Shown: positions 34,625-43,502, counted from the first letter of the stretch. The stretch: DNA of 64,000 nucleotides from Pseudotamlana agarivorans (GCF_001642835.1 NZ_LXEI01000001.1:248001-312000); one strand, 5' to 3'. Notes: a model not told the origin generated them from the letters alone. A program made the numbers and translations.

Positions 34625-35395
34625 ATGAATAAAATACTTGCTACAACCTGCCTCCTATGTATGATCCTGTGCTCATGCCATAAAGATTTAGACGATGACG
34701 TTTTTCCGACTTCAGTCACATTCAATTTTAACCATTCATGGGACGACACACCTGTAACAGCCACGGATTTTAACAGCCTAAAATTCACCAATGCTCATGG
34801 AGAACTGCTTAGTATTTCAAAATTACGCTACCTCATTTCTAGGATTACTTTTGAAAAACCAAATGGCGAATATTTTACGTTTGACGACTATTTCCTTGTC
34901 GATTTAACTCAAGAAAACACCCTATCTCTCACCCCAAATAACACCATACCACCAGGAGAATACAGCCATGTATATTTCACTTTTGGTTTTAATAATGAAG
35001 ACAATTACATGAATTACACCGATTTGAATTCGGCATCATGGAACGTCCCAGAAATGCTTGGTGGCGGTTACCATTTTATGCAGTTAGAAGGCAAGTTTAT
35101 AGATGCAACGAATACTGAAACTGGCTATGCGTATCACTACATAAGAGCGGTAGACAACACCCAATCGCCATTGGTTTTTGAAGACACCTTTTTTACTGTT
35201 GACATAGGAGCTGTTAACCTAAGTAAGAGCACAAATTTTAACATGAATATGAATATTGCCGAATGGTTTAAAAACCCAAACACCTGGGATTTAAATCAAC
35301 TAAACAACATGCTAATGCCTAACTTTGATGCCCAAATGATGATGTACCAAAATCGTCAAAACGTCTTCAGTTTAGAATCTGTAAATCCGTTTTAA
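34625..35395 (+). CDS. MbnP-family lipoprotein
   Basis: 256 residues, lipobox ILCSC with Cys18. The mature protein fits the MbnP family (VTFNFNHSW, LRYLISRITFEKPNG, YSHVYFTFGF, GYHFMQLEGKF, NMNMNIAEWFKNPNTWD). In methanotrophs MbnP is the partner of MbnH, a MauG-like diheme enzyme that oxidises a tryptophan of MbnP to kynurenine, and the pair is linked to copper. Here the mature chain has W39, W139, W214 and W221 as candidates. The next gene, 3 bp on, is the MauG-like enzyme, which strongly supports the family assignment. Metal bound here is unknown. Confidence 0.85.
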   Translation: MNKILATTCLLCMILCSCHKDLDDDVFPTSVTFNFNHSWDDTPVTATDFNSLKFTNAHGELLSISKLRYLISRITFEKPNGEYFTFDDYFLVDLTQENTLSLTPNNTIPPGEYSHVYFTFGFNNEDNYMNYTDLNSASWNVPEMLGGGYHFMQLEGKFIDATNTETGYAYHYIRAVDNTQSPLVFEDTFFTVDIGAVNLSKSTNFNMNMNIAEWFKNPNTWDLNQLNNMLMPNFDAQMMMYQNRQNVFSLESVNPF

Positions 35396-35398
35396 ACT

Positions 35399-36463
35399 TT
35401 GAAAAAATGGCCGACATATCTTTTTATTCTTGTCATTTTCATAAGCACAGCTTGCTCTAAAGAAAATGAAGCTAGCTATGTCCCAACCCCTAGCCCTTTA
35501 AATATTCCACCTTTATTTGAATCGCTTATTTTATCACCTGTCATACCAGCAAACAATCCCCAAACTATAGAAGGAATTGCACTTGGTAAAAAGCTTTTTT
35601 TCGACCCTATTTTATCGATAGACAACAGTTTGGCCTGTGCCAATTGTCATGCGCCAGAATTAGCATTTTCAGATTCGGAAAGCATCAGCTCGGGTGTTAA
35701 TGGGACTTTAGGAAGTAGAAATGCGATGCCTCTTTTTAATTTAGCTTGGAATTACGACGAACTTTTCTTCTGGGACGGCAAAACCTTTAGCTTAGAACAT
35801 CAAGTATTTGTTCCAGTTACAGATCCCTTGGAGATGCAAAACACATGGCCCGTCGTTGAAAACAAATTACAGCAACATGCCGAATATCCGGAGCTCTTTG
35901 AAAAAGCCTTTGGGACTTCAAAAATTGATTCGGTTTTGGTTGGAAAAGCCATAGCCCAATTTGAACGCAGCCTAATTTCTGCGAATTCAAAATTTGACAA
36001 ATATTTACTTGGTGAAGCCGATTTAACCCCCGAAGAACGCAACGGATTTGAGGTCTTTATGGACGAAAACCGCGGCGATTGTTTTCATTGCCACGGCAGT
36101 GACAAAAATCCGTTATGGACAGACAACATATTCCATAACAACGGTTTAGATGAAAACTTTAAAGATCTGGGGCTAGGCGCGATAACCGGCGACCCTGCCG
36201 ATAACGGCAAATTTAAAACGCCATCACTGAGAAACTTAGCTTTTACAGCACCTTACATGCATGACGGACGCTTCCTAACTTTGGAAGACGTTATCAACCA
36301 CTACAGCGAAGGTTTAAAAAATTCAGCGACCATAGATCCGCTCATGAAAAAAGTGGCAAATGGTGGTGTAAATTTATCAGATAAAGACAAAGCCGATTTA
36401 AAAAAATTTCTACTTTCCCTATCTGATTATGAATTTGTTAATAATTCTTCTATTAACAAATAA
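35399..36463 (+). CDS. Diheme cytochrome c peroxidase / MauG-MbnH-like lipoprotein
   Basis: 354 residues from TTG 35399 (no ATG available before the lipobox STAC, Cys19). Two CxxCH haem-binding motifs are present: C80-C83-H84 (CANCH) and C228-C231-H232 (CFHCH), each in its own cytochrome c domain, with the family motifs LFFDPILS, FFWDGKTFSLEHQ and PYMHDGRFLTLEDVINHY. Such enzymes either reduce peroxide or, in the MauG/MbnH branch, use high-valent haem to modify a partner protein. The adjacent MbnP gene favours the latter. It is the last gene of the four-lipoprotein operon. No clear terminator follows. Confidence 0.88.
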   Translation: MKKWPTYLFILVIFISTACSKENEASYVPTPSPLNIPPLFESLILSPVIPANNPQTIEGIALGKKLFFDPILSIDNSLACANCHAPELAFSDSESISSGVNGTLGSRNAMPLFNLAWNYDELFFWDGKTFSLEHQVFVPVTDPLEMQNTWPVVENKLQQHAEYPELFEKAFGTSKIDSVLVGKAIAQFERSLISANSKFDKYLLGEADLTPEERNGFEVFMDENRGDCFHCHGSDKNPLWTDNIFHNNGLDENFKDLGLGAITGDPADNGKFKTPSLRNLAFTAPYMHDGRFLTLEDVINHYSEGLKNSATIDPLMKKVANGGVNLSDKDKADLKKFLLSLSDYEFVNNSSINK

Positions 36464-36524
36464 TAACAAAAAACTATAAAACTATTAACTAATATAATGT
36501 TAGGTTATGTGGTAATGCATGACT

Positions 36525-36540
36525 TATATTGTATATTTGC
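36525..36540 (+). promoter_or_regulatory. Promoter of the suf operon
   Basis: TATATTGTATATTTGC contains a perfect -7 element TATATTTG (36532-36539). The same 16-mer with one change stands before sufE (43601-43616). A -33 TTG is not clear. It gives a leader of about 117 bases before the first ATG; the leader has no recognisable riboswitch. Confidence 0.65.
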
Positions 36541-36660
36541 ACTCTATTTTAAAAATCGGTTTAAATAGAATAAATTAATATAATTTTAACCACTGATTTT
36601 TAAAGATAGTAGTTGCCATGTACAACAATAAATATAACATGATAAAATCGAACATAAATT

Positions 36661-36990
36661 ATGATAAAAGTTTCTGAAACTGCTAAAAAGAAAGTGATTG
36701 AGCTTATGACCGATGATGGTTATGACGCCTCAACAGATTATGTGCGCGTTGGAGTGAAAAGCGGTGGTTGTTCTGGTTTGTCGTACGATTTAAAATTCGA
36801 CAAAGAACAACAAGATGATGACAAAGTATTTGAAGACAATGGTGTAAAAATCATTGTTGACAAAAAAAGTTTTTTATATCTAATTGGCACCACTTTAGAA
36901 TATTCAGGTGGATTGAATGGGACGGGATTTGTTTTTAACAATCCAAATGCCAACCGAACTTGTGGTTGTGGCGAATCATTTTCGCTATAA
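36661..36990 (+). CDS. HesB/IscA/SufA-type iron-sulfur carrier
   Basis: 109 residues with the A-type carrier cysteines C37 (SGGCSGLSY), C101 and C103 (TCGCGESF). A-type proteins accept a cluster from the SufBCD scaffold and pass it to apoproteins. It is the first gene behind the suf promoter, 137 bp before sufB; the spacer holds an inverted repeat. SufA and IscA cannot be told apart reliably by sequence, so I leave out the symbol, but the context says SufA role. Confidence 0.92.
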   Translation: MIKVSETAKKKVIELMTDDGYDASTDYVRVGVKSGGCSGLSYDLKFDKEQQDDDKVFEDNGVKIIVDKKSFLYLIGTTLEYSGGLNGTGFVFNNPNANRTCGCGESFSL

Positions 36991-37016
36991 CAGAGGTTGA
37001 GAATTAATTTAAAAAA

Positions 37017-37109
37017 TTAAAGTTAAAAGTAAACGAAGTTTCGAAACTGTTAAGTGGGTTAATAAAATACCTAAACTCAACTTTATAACATGCTTACTTT
37101 CAACTTTAC
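37017..37109. repeat. ORF-less inverted-repeat element between the sufA-like gene and sufB
   Basis: TTAAAGTTAAAAGTAAAC (37017-37034) matches the reverse complement of 37092-37109 at 15 of 18 positions, with a 57-bp loop. The loop has a short inner hairpin (AGTTTCGAAACT). The AAGTTAAAAGT vocabulary is the same as in the repeat upstream of rng. It fills most of the spacer before sufB, so it would be a large hairpin in the suf mRNA. Confidence 0.55.
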
Positions 37110-37127
37110 AACAATATTATTAAAAAT

Positions 37128-38576
37128 ATGAGCAAGTATACCGAGGATGATTTACGCGAGGAGCTAAAAACCAAAGAATACGAATACGGGTTTTATACCG
37201 ATATTGAATCTGATACGTTTCCTAATGGGTTAAACGAAGATATTGTACGCGCTATTTCTAAGAAGAAAGAGGAGCCACAATGGATGACCGATTGGAGACT
37301 TGAAGCCTTTAGAGTTTGGGAACAAATGACAGAGCCAGAATGGGCAAACGTTCATTATACAAAACCAGATTTTCAAGGGATTTCATATTATTCTGCCCCA
37401 AACAGCAAGCCTAAGTACGATAGCATTGATGAAGTAGATCCAGAATTATTAGCGACTTTCGAAAAGCTAGGTATTTCTCTTGATGAGCAAAAGAAATTAG
37501 CAGGCGTAGCCATGGATGTGGTTGTTGATTCTGTTTCTGTTGCTACAACATTCAAGAAAACTTTAGGAGAAAAGGGTATTATTTTCATGAGTATTTCTGA
37601 GGCTATTAAAGAGCATCCAGAATTAGTAAAAAAATATTTAGGGACTGTAGTGCCTCAAAAAGATAATTTCTATGCCGCTTTAAACTCGGCCGTATTTAGT
37701 GATGGTTCTTTCTGTTACATTCCAAAAGGCGTAAAATGTCCAATGGAATTATCAACTTATTTCAGAATCAATCAAGCAGGTACCGGACAATTTGAGCGTA
37801 CGCTAGTTATTGCTGATGAAGGGAGTTACGTAAGTTACTTAGAAGGTTGTACGGCACCAAGTAGAGATGAAAATCAATTACACGCTGCCGTTGTAGAGCT
37901 TATTGCTTTAGACGATGCCGAAATAAAATACTCAACCGTTCAAAACTGGTTCCCAGGAAATGCCGAAGGTAAAGGTGGTGTTTACAACTTCGTAACCAAA
38001 CGTGGTTTATGTGAGAAAAACGCTAAAATTTCATGGACACAAGTAGAAACCGGTTCTGCTGTAACATGGAAATACCCATCTTGTATTTTAAAAGGTGATA
38101 ACTCGGTAGGTGAATTTTATTCTATTGCCGTAACCAACAATTACCAACAAGCCGATACAGGAACAAAAATGATTCACTTGGGAAAAAATACCAAATCAAC
38201 CATTATTTCTAAAGGAATTTCAGCAGGAAAATCACAAAACAGTTACCGTGGATTAGTACAAATTAATTCAAGAGCAGAAAACGCCCGTAACTTTTCACAA
38301 TGTGATAGTTTACTTATGGGTAATGAATGTGGCGCACATACGTTCCCATATATAGAAGCTAAAAATAAAACGGCAAAAATAGAACACGAAGCTACAACAA
38401 GTAAAATTGGTGAAGATCAAATTTTCTACTGTAACCAACGTGGTATCGATACAGAAAAGGCGATTGCTTTAATTGTAAACGGATTTAGTAAAGAGGTTTT
38501 AAATAAACTTCCAATGGAATTCGCTGTTGAAGCACAAAAATTATTAGAAATTAGTTTAGAAGGTAGTGTAGGATAA
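37128..38576 (+). CDS. sufB: SufB, Fe-S cluster scaffold subunit
   Basis: 482 residues, the usual length of SufB, with the typical N-terminal [20 protein letters not shown], the core beta-helix motifs ([21 protein letters not shown]) and the C-terminal [25 protein letters not shown]. SufB is the scaffold on which the SufBC2D complex builds a new cluster; C-rich core positions are kept ([19 protein letters not shown]). It is followed after 24 bp by a small lipoprotein gene and then sufC. Confidence 0.97.
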   Translation: MSKYTEDDLREELKTKEYEYGFYTDIESDTFPNGLNEDIVRAISKKKEEPQWMTDWRLEAFRVWEQMTEPEWANVHYTKPDFQGISYYSAPNSKPKYDSIDEVDPELLATFEKLGISLDEQKKLAGVAMDVVVDSVSVATTFKKTLGEKGIIFMSISEAIKEHPELVKKYLGTVVPQKDNFYAALNSAVFSDGSFCYIPKGVKCPMELSTYFRINQAGTGQFERTLVIADEGSYVSYLEGCTAPSRDENQLHAAVVELIALDDAEIKYSTVQNWFPGNAEGKGGVYNFVTKRGLCEKNAKISWTQVETGSAVTWKYPSCILKGDNSVGEFYSIAVTNNYQQADTGTKMIHLGKNTKSTIISKGISAGKSQNSYRGLVQINSRAENARNFSQCDSLLMGNECGAHTFPYIEAKNKTAKIEHEATTSKIGEDQIFYCNQRGIDTEKAIALIVNGFSKEVLNKLPMEFAVEAQKLLEISLEGSVG

Positions 38577-38600
38577 AACAGGAATCTATAGCGATTTAAA

Positions 38601-38987
38601 ATGAAAAAAATATTTTTTATCACATTAATTCTTACAGCATTTATAAGCTGTAAATCCGAATCTAAAACAGAGAACACCGTTTATAGCGACGACGAACTCA
38701 CAACCATAAAAGGTGAATTTGTGTATTTTGACGGTGCTGGGGTTATCCAAACACACCGTAAAATATATGGTGTTTTAGACTCTGAAAAATTAAAGGAGCT
38801 TAATAGCAAAGCAGATAAAATCAAAACAAAACCAACAGATATGGTTTTGGTGGAGATTAAAGGAAAAGTTACAGATCAAAAAGACGACGTTATACTTTGG
38901 GACAATAAGGTTGAAATTGTAGAAATACTTAAAGTAACACCTAACTCGAAAGAAAATAACGAAGTTGTAAAAATAGGAAACGAATAG
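38601..38987 (+). CDS. Small lipoprotein inside the suf operon
   Basis: 128 residues; lipobox AFISC with Cys17, then KSESKTENT. The mature part is about 110 residues with beta strands (IKGEFVYFDGAGVIQT, MVLVEIKGKVTDQKDDVILW) that look like a single OB-like or NlpE-like barrel; this is a shape guess, and no cysteine remains after the lipid Cys. It lies 24 bp after sufB and 4 bp before sufC, so it is translated with the cytoplasmic SUF machinery although it is exported to an outer or inner membrane. Why it is there is unknown. Confidence 0.75.
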   Translation: MKKIFFITLILTAFISCKSESKTENTVYSDDELTTIKGEFVYFDGAGVIQTHRKIYGVLDSEKLKELNSKADKIKTKPTDMVLVEIKGKVTDQKDDVILWDNKVEIVEILKVTPNSKENNEVVKIGNE

Positions 38988-38991
38988 AAGT

Positions 38992-39744
38992 ATGTTAAAA
39001 ATTGAGAATTTACACGCACGTGTTGAGGATAAAAACATTTTAAAAGGTATTAACCTTGAAGTGAAACCAGGCGAAGTTCATGCCATTATGGGACCAAACG
39101 GTTCAGGAAAAAGTACGCTTTCTTCTGTAATTGCAGGTAAAGAAGAGTATGAAGTAACCGAAGGTAAAATCTATTTTGAAGGTGAAGACATTGAAGAATT
39201 AGCTGCTGAAGAACGCGCACATAAAGGTGTGTTTTTGTCGTTTCAATACCCAGTTGAAATCCCTGGTGTATCGGTAACAAACTTTATCAAAACAGCGATT
39301 AACGAATCTAGAAAAGCAAAAGGTTTAGAGGAAATGCCTGCTAAAGATATGCTTAAGCTTATTCGCGAAAAGTCTGAAATGTTAGAAATCGATCGTAAAT
39401 TTTTATCACGTTCGTTAAACGAAGGTTTTTCTGGTGGTGAGAAAAAACGTAACGAGATTTTTCAAATGGCGATGCTTGAACCTAAATTGGCTATTCTTGA
39501 TGAAACCGATTCTGGATTAGATATCGATGCCCTTCGTATCGTTGCCAACGGTGTAAACAAACTAAAAAGTAAAGACAATGCTGTAGTTGTTATTACACAC
39601 TACCAACGTTTACTTGATTATATCGTTCCAGATTTCGTACACGTTTTACACAACGGGAAAATTGTAAAATCTGGTGGTAAAGAATTAGCTCACGAGCTAG
39701 AAGCCAAAGGTTACGATTGGATTAAAGAAGAAGCCTCTTTATAG
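38992..39744 (+). CDS. sufC: SufC, ATPase of the SUF scaffold
   Basis: 250 residues, an ABC-type ATPase with Walker A GPNGSGKST, the signature LNEGFSGGEKKRNEI, Walker B LAILDETDSGLD and an H-loop (VVVITHYQRLLD). SufC dimerises with SufB and SufD and drives cluster assembly with ATP. No membrane segment, as expected. The next gene, a four-helix-bundle protein, begins 32 bp later inside an inverted-repeat element. Confidence 0.97.
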   Translation: MLKIENLHARVEDKNILKGINLEVKPGEVHAIMGPNGSGKSTLSSVIAGKEEYEVTEGKIYFEGEDIEELAAEERAHKGVFLSFQYPVEIPGVSVTNFIKTAINESRKAKGLEEMPAKDMLKLIREKSEMLEIDRKFLSRSLNEGFSGGEKKRNEIFQMAMLEPKLAILDETDSGLDIDALRIVANGVNKLKSKDNAVVVITHYQRLLDYIVPDFVHVLHNGKIVKSGGKELAHELEAKGYDWIKEEASL

Positions 39745-39751
39745 TTTTTCT

Positions 39752-40208
39752 GTTTAAGGTTTAATGTTTCAAGTTCATGGCAACGATAACTAAATTTGAA
39801 GATTTAGAAACATGGAAAGAAGCTAGGCGTCTTTTTAATCAAATAAAAGACATTGCTAACGAAACAGATTTAAAAACAGATTATCGATTAAAAGACCAAA
39901 TAAAAGCGTCGTCCGGATCCGTAATGGATAATATCGCTGAAGGCTTTGAAAGAGATGGAAACTTAGAATTTCGTCAATTTCTTTCAATAGCAAAAGGTTC
40001 AGCTGGAGAAGCAAGGTCACAATTATATAGAGTTTTTGATTCAGAATATATTTCAGAAGAAAAATTCAGAACATTAGTATCAGATTATGAACAATTAAGC
40101 AAGCGATTATCCGCTTTCATTTTATATCTGAACAAAAAAGATTTTAAAGGAAACAAGTTTAAGTAATTAGGGTTGAGTCAACAACTTGAAACTTTTTAAA
40201 CCTTAAAC
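39752..40208 (+). mobile_element. Inverted-repeat element carrying a four-helix-bundle (IVP) gene
   Basis: The left arm (39752-39775) reads GTTTAAGGTTTAA, a short middle, then GTTTCAAGTT. The reverse complement of the right arm (40183-40208) reads the same 13 bases, a different middle, then the same 10 bases. The arms frame exactly one gene, that of the 23S rRNA intervening-sequence protein family, and nothing else. In mRNA the arms would pair and put the gene in the loop, just as the family's genes sit in hairpin intervening sequences of 23S rRNA. No target-site duplication or transposase is seen, so mobility is inferred. Confidence 0.6.
39777..40166 (+). CDS. Four-helix-bundle protein of the 23S rRNA IVP family
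   Basis: 129 residues of the S23/intervening-sequence protein family (TIGR02436-type): [17 protein letters not shown] at the start, then [20 protein letters not shown] and [21 protein letters not shown], and a last helix before a basic tail ([10 protein letters not shown]). Known members form pentameric four-helix bundles, and some (Avd) assist diversity-generating retroelements; neither a reverse transcriptase nor a variable repeat is seen here. The gene interrupts sufC and sufD and is flanked by inverted repeats, so it looks inserted rather than part of SUF. The ATG at 39777 begins right at the end of the left repeat. Confidence 0.88.
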   Translation: MATITKFEDLETWKEARRLFNQIKDIANETDLKTDYRLKDQIKASSGSVMDNIAEGFERDGNLEFRQFLSIAKGSAGEARSQLYRVFDSEYISEEKFRTLVSDYEQLSKRLSAFILYLNKKDFKGNKFK

Positions 40209-40226
40209 TTGAAACGATTTATAACA

Positions 40227-41540
40227 ATGGATTTAAAAGACAAATTAGTATCATCATTTTTAGCATTTGAAAACAAGGTCGATGTCGACACTCACGTTCA
40301 TAATGTTAGATCTGAAGCTATAAAAATATTTGAAGAAAAAGGCTTTCCTACGAAAAAGGAAGAAGCTTGGAAATACACCTCTTTAAATAAATTATTAAAA
40401 GAAGATTATAGCGTTTTCCCAAAGCAAGAAAATGCATTAGATTATAAAGATGTTAAAAAATATTTCATCCACGAAATCGACACATATCATGTGGTTTTCA
40501 TCGATGGAAAATATTCATCACATTTATCCAACACCACACATGATGGTATCGATGTGTGCTTAATGTCTTCTGCTTTAACAAATCCGAAATACCGCTTAAT
40601 TATTGAAAACCATTTCAATAAAGCAGCGACTACCGATAGTTTACCATCGTTAAACACGGCGTTTTCACAAGAAGGTGTTTATATACACATTCCTAAAAAT
40701 AAAATTGCCGATAAACCCATTCAGTTTATCAATTTTTCAACAGGAAACGAATCGGCAACCCTACTTCAGCCTCGTAATTTAATTGTTGCTGAAGAGAATG
40801 CGCATGTTCAAATTATCGAGCGTCACCAAAGTTTAACAGAAAACCCTGTTTTAACCAATAGTGTAACCGAAATTTTCACTAAAAAACGTGCTATTGTCGA
40901 TTATTACAAAATTCAAAATGATGCCGAAAATGCCTCATTAATTGATAATACCTTCATTAAGCAACAACGTGAAAGTATTGCTTCGGTACATACATTCTCA
41001 TTTGGTGGAAAATTAACTAGAAATAATCTTAATTTCTTCCAAGAAGGAGAACGCATCGATTCTATATTAAAAGGGGTAACTATTCTTGGCGACAAACAAC
41101 ATGTCGATCACAATACTTTGGTACACCATATCGAACCTAATTGTGAGAGTCATCAAGATTACAAAGGTATTTTTGGTGATAGCTCTACAGGAGTTTTCAA
41201 CGGAAAAATTATTGTAGAAAAAGAAGCCCAAAAAACCAACGCTTTCCAAGCGAACAACAATATTTTAGTAAGCGATAAAGCAACGATCAATACTAAACCA
41301 CAATTGGAGATTTTTGCCGACGACGTAAAATGTTCTCACGGTTGTACTATTGGTCAACTAGACGAAAGTGCCATGTTTTACATGCAATCGCGTGGTATTC
41401 CTAAAAAAGAAGCTAAGGCACTTTTAATGTATGCCTTTAGTAATAACGTGTTAAGTTCGGTTAAAATACCTGAAATTAAACAACGTATCAATAAAATTAT
41501 AGCTAACAAATTGGGGGTTAGCATAGGTTTCGACCTTTAA
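40227..41540 (+). CDS. sufD: SufD, Fe-S cluster scaffold subunit
   Basis: 437 residues from ATG 40227; the TTG 18 bp upstream lies in the right repeat arm and is unlikely to be used. The sequence has the SufB/SufD C-terminal beta-helix (GIFGDSSTGVFNGKIIVEKEAQ) and the family end motif CSHGCTIGQLDESAMFYMQSRGIPKKEAKALLMYAFSNNVL. It partners SufB and SufC in the scaffold complex. The 39-nt spacing after the inserted element leaves translation independent of sufC. Confidence 0.95.
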   Translation: MDLKDKLVSSFLAFENKVDVDTHVHNVRSEAIKIFEEKGFPTKKEEAWKYTSLNKLLKEDYSVFPKQENALDYKDVKKYFIHEIDTYHVVFIDGKYSSHLSNTTHDGIDVCLMSSALTNPKYRLIIENHFNKAATTDSLPSLNTAFSQEGVYIHIPKNKIADKPIQFINFSTGNESATLLQPRNLIVAEENAHVQIIERHQSLTENPVLTNSVTEIFTKKRAIVDYYKIQNDAENASLIDNTFIKQQRESIASVHTFSFGGKLTRNNLNFFQEGERIDSILKGVTILGDKQHVDHNTLVHHIEPNCESHQDYKGIFGDSSTGVFNGKIIVEKEAQKTNAFQANNNILVSDKATINTKPQLEIFADDVKCSHGCTIGQLDESAMFYMQSRGIPKKEAKALLMYAFSNNVLSSVKIPEIKQRINKIIANKLGVSIGFDL

Positions 41541-41564
41541 TTTCTCTTAAACAAATTATTTTTT

Positions 41565-41630
41565 GAGCTCCTTCCCGCTTTCGGTTAAAGTACCAAAAGC
41601 GGGATCCAAGGACTCTCTGAGAGGAGCTTC
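41565..41630. repeat. REP-like hairpin between sufD and sufS
   Basis: CCCGCTTT (41574-41581) pairs with AAAGCGGG, and outer GAGCTCCTT with AAGGACTC. This is another frequent flavobacterial palindromic repeat. It occurs within the operon and is not followed by a T run, so it is not a clear terminator. Confidence 0.5.
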
Positions 41631-41666
41631 AACAACGCCTCAATCGGGGCCCAGACCAAACAAGCC

Positions 41667-42881
41667 ATGATCAACGTAGAAGACATCAGAAAAGATTTTC
41701 CCATTCTTTCTCGCAAAGTAAATGGCAAACCTTTAGTATATTTTGATAATGCAGCAACATCACAAACCCCAAAACAGGTTATTGATGTTATTGTAGACTA
41801 CTATTCAAATTACAATGCTAATATTCATCGTGGTGTTCATACTTTAAGTCAGGAGGCCACCGATTTATACGAGCAAGCACGTTATAAAATACAAGCGCAT
41901 TTTAATGCTAAGTTTTCTCATGAAATCATTTTCACTTCGGGAACTACCCATGGTATCAATTTAGTCGCAAATGGATTTTCATCACTTCTAAAAAAAGGTG
42001 ATGATATTATTGTATCGGCCTTAGAGCATCACTCTAATATTGTGCCTTGGCAAATGCTTTGTGAACGCACTGGAGCCACTTTAAAAGTTATTCCTATGAA
42101 TGACGATGGCGAATTGGTAATGAGTGAGTTTGATAAACTCCTTTCTGCAAATACGAAACTCGTTTTTACAAATCACGTTTCAAACGCATTAGGCACCGTA
42201 AATCCTATTGAATACATTATTGAAAAAGCCCATGAAGTTGGAGCAGCCGTTCTTATTGACGGAGCTCAATCTGCGCCACATATCAAACCTGATGTTCAAA
42301 AATTAGACGTCGATTTTTATGTGGTTTCTGCTCATAAAATGTGTGGTCCTACAGGCGTTGGCGCTTTATATGGAAAAGAAGCTTGGCTGAAAAAATTACC
42401 GCCATATCAAGGTGGTGGTGAAATGATTGCCGAAGTTACTTTTGAAAAAACCACCTATGCCGAATTGCCTCATAAGTTTGAAGCTGGTACACCAAATATT
42501 GCCGGCGGTATTGTTTTTGGAGCAGCTATCGATTATATGAACAACATCGGTTTTGAAGCCATAGCAAATTATGAAAATGAGCTACTGGAATACGCTACGG
42601 AAAAGCTTTTAAACATTGAAGGTTTAAAAATTTACGGTACTTCAAAACACAAAACCTCGGTGATTTCATTCAACTTAGAAGGCATTCACCCTTACGATGT
42701 AGGTACTATTTTAGACAAACTTGGTATTGCCGTTAGAACGGGACACCACTGTGCACAGCCTATCATGGATTACTATAAAATTCCAGGAACCGTTAGAGCA
42801 TCATTAGCTTTTTATAATACTAAAGCGGAAATAGATAGTCTTGTGGAAGGCGTTAAAAAAGCAAAAATGATGTTAGCTTAA
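41667..42881 (+). CDS. sufS: SufS, cysteine desulfurase
   Basis: 404 residues, class II desulfurase (SufS/CsdA type). K224 in SAHKMCGPTG binds PLP and C362 in RTGHHCAQP carries the persulfide, at positions close to E. coli SufS K226 and C364. Motifs YFDNAATSQTP and FTSGTTHGINLV fit. It removes sulfur from cysteine and hands it to SufE, encoded two genes on. The ATG start matches the family's first residues. Confidence 0.97.
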   Translation: MINVEDIRKDFPILSRKVNGKPLVYFDNAATSQTPKQVIDVIVDYYSNYNANIHRGVHTLSQEATDLYEQARYKIQAHFNAKFSHEIIFTSGTTHGINLVANGFSSLLKKGDDIIVSALEHHSNIVPWQMLCERTGATLKVIPMNDDGELVMSEFDKLLSANTKLVFTNHVSNALGTVNPIEYIIEKAHEVGAAVLIDGAQSAPHIKPDVQKLDVDFYVVSAHKMCGPTGVGALYGKEAWLKKLPPYQGGGEMIAEVTFEKTTYAELPHKFEAGTPNIAGGIVFGAAIDYMNNIGFEAIANYENELLEYATEKLLNIEGLKIYGTSKHKTSVISFNLEGIHPYDVGTILDKLGIAVRTGHHCAQPIMDYYKIPGTVRASLAFYNTKAEIDSLVEGVKKAKMMLA

Positions 42882-43025
42882 GGAAATACCTTCAGTTTTC
42901 TTTATTTTATCAGATTGTCGGTTATATGTCATAACATTGCTTTTGAAGTCAAGCTGAACCTTCTGAAATAAAAGTTTCAATAATTTATTTTAACTTCGCT
43001 AACAAACCTCGTTAAGTTTTTGATT

Positions 43026-43502
43026 ATGAAACTCGTAAACATTCTTTTTATAGTCTTATTGTCATTAAAAACTTGTGATACTTTAAGTACTACTAAAGCA
43101 AAAACTCAAGCTGGTGTTTCTAAAGAACAGCAAGCGGCTTCCGAAGGCTTAATTACTTTTGAATATCTGGCAACCACAAGAAATTCATATTATAAAATTA
43201 GAGTTATTGAAAACCTCATAGTCGTTAGTAAAAAGCGAGGAAAACCTGGAGCACCTGTCATGCTTCCACAACCAGAATGGGAACGGTTACTTGAACTTCT
43301 AGATGGTATTCAACTAAAAGAAATTCCAAAATTAAAAGCACCAAGTAAAAATTACGCCTTTGACGGTGCAGCACAAACCACACTAAAAGTCACCCTTAAC
43401 GAACATACCTACCAAACTCAAGCCTTCGACCAAGGCAATCCGCCAGAAGCCATTAAGGCACTAGTAAAAGAAATTACAGATCTGGCTACTAATATGGAAT
43501 AA
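43026..43502 (+). CDS. Hypothetical lipoprotein between sufS and sufE
   Basis: 158 residues from ATG 43026; the frame's TTG 6 bp upstream is not needed. A hydrophobic N-terminus ends at SLKTC (Cys17), a fair lipobox. The mature part has a Thr/Lys/Gln-rich linker (25-45) and a compact beta/alpha domain (ITFEYLATTRNSYYKIRV, LKVTLNEHTYQTQAFDQGNPPEAI). I know no function; similar proteins occur beside suf genes in relatives (from memory, not checked). It is preceded by 140 bp with a degenerate repeat. Confidence 0.7.
   Translation: MKLVNILFIVLLSLKTCDTLSTTKAKTQAGVSKEQQAASEGLITFEYLATTRNSYYKIRVIENLIVVSKKRGKPGAPVMLPQPEWERLLELLDGIQLKEIPKLKAPSKNYAFDGAAQTTLKVTLNEHTYQTQAFDQGNPPEAIKALVKEITDLATNME

Noticed and set aside
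39777-40166. Four-helix-bundle protein as the Avd accessory protein of a diversity-generating retroelement
   Set aside because: No reverse transcriptase, template repeat or variable repeat is present nearby; the IVP reading with inverted repeats fits better.
40209-40226. TTG start of sufD at 40209
   Set aside because: It overlaps the right arm of the inverted repeat; the ATG at 40227 gives the usual N-terminus.
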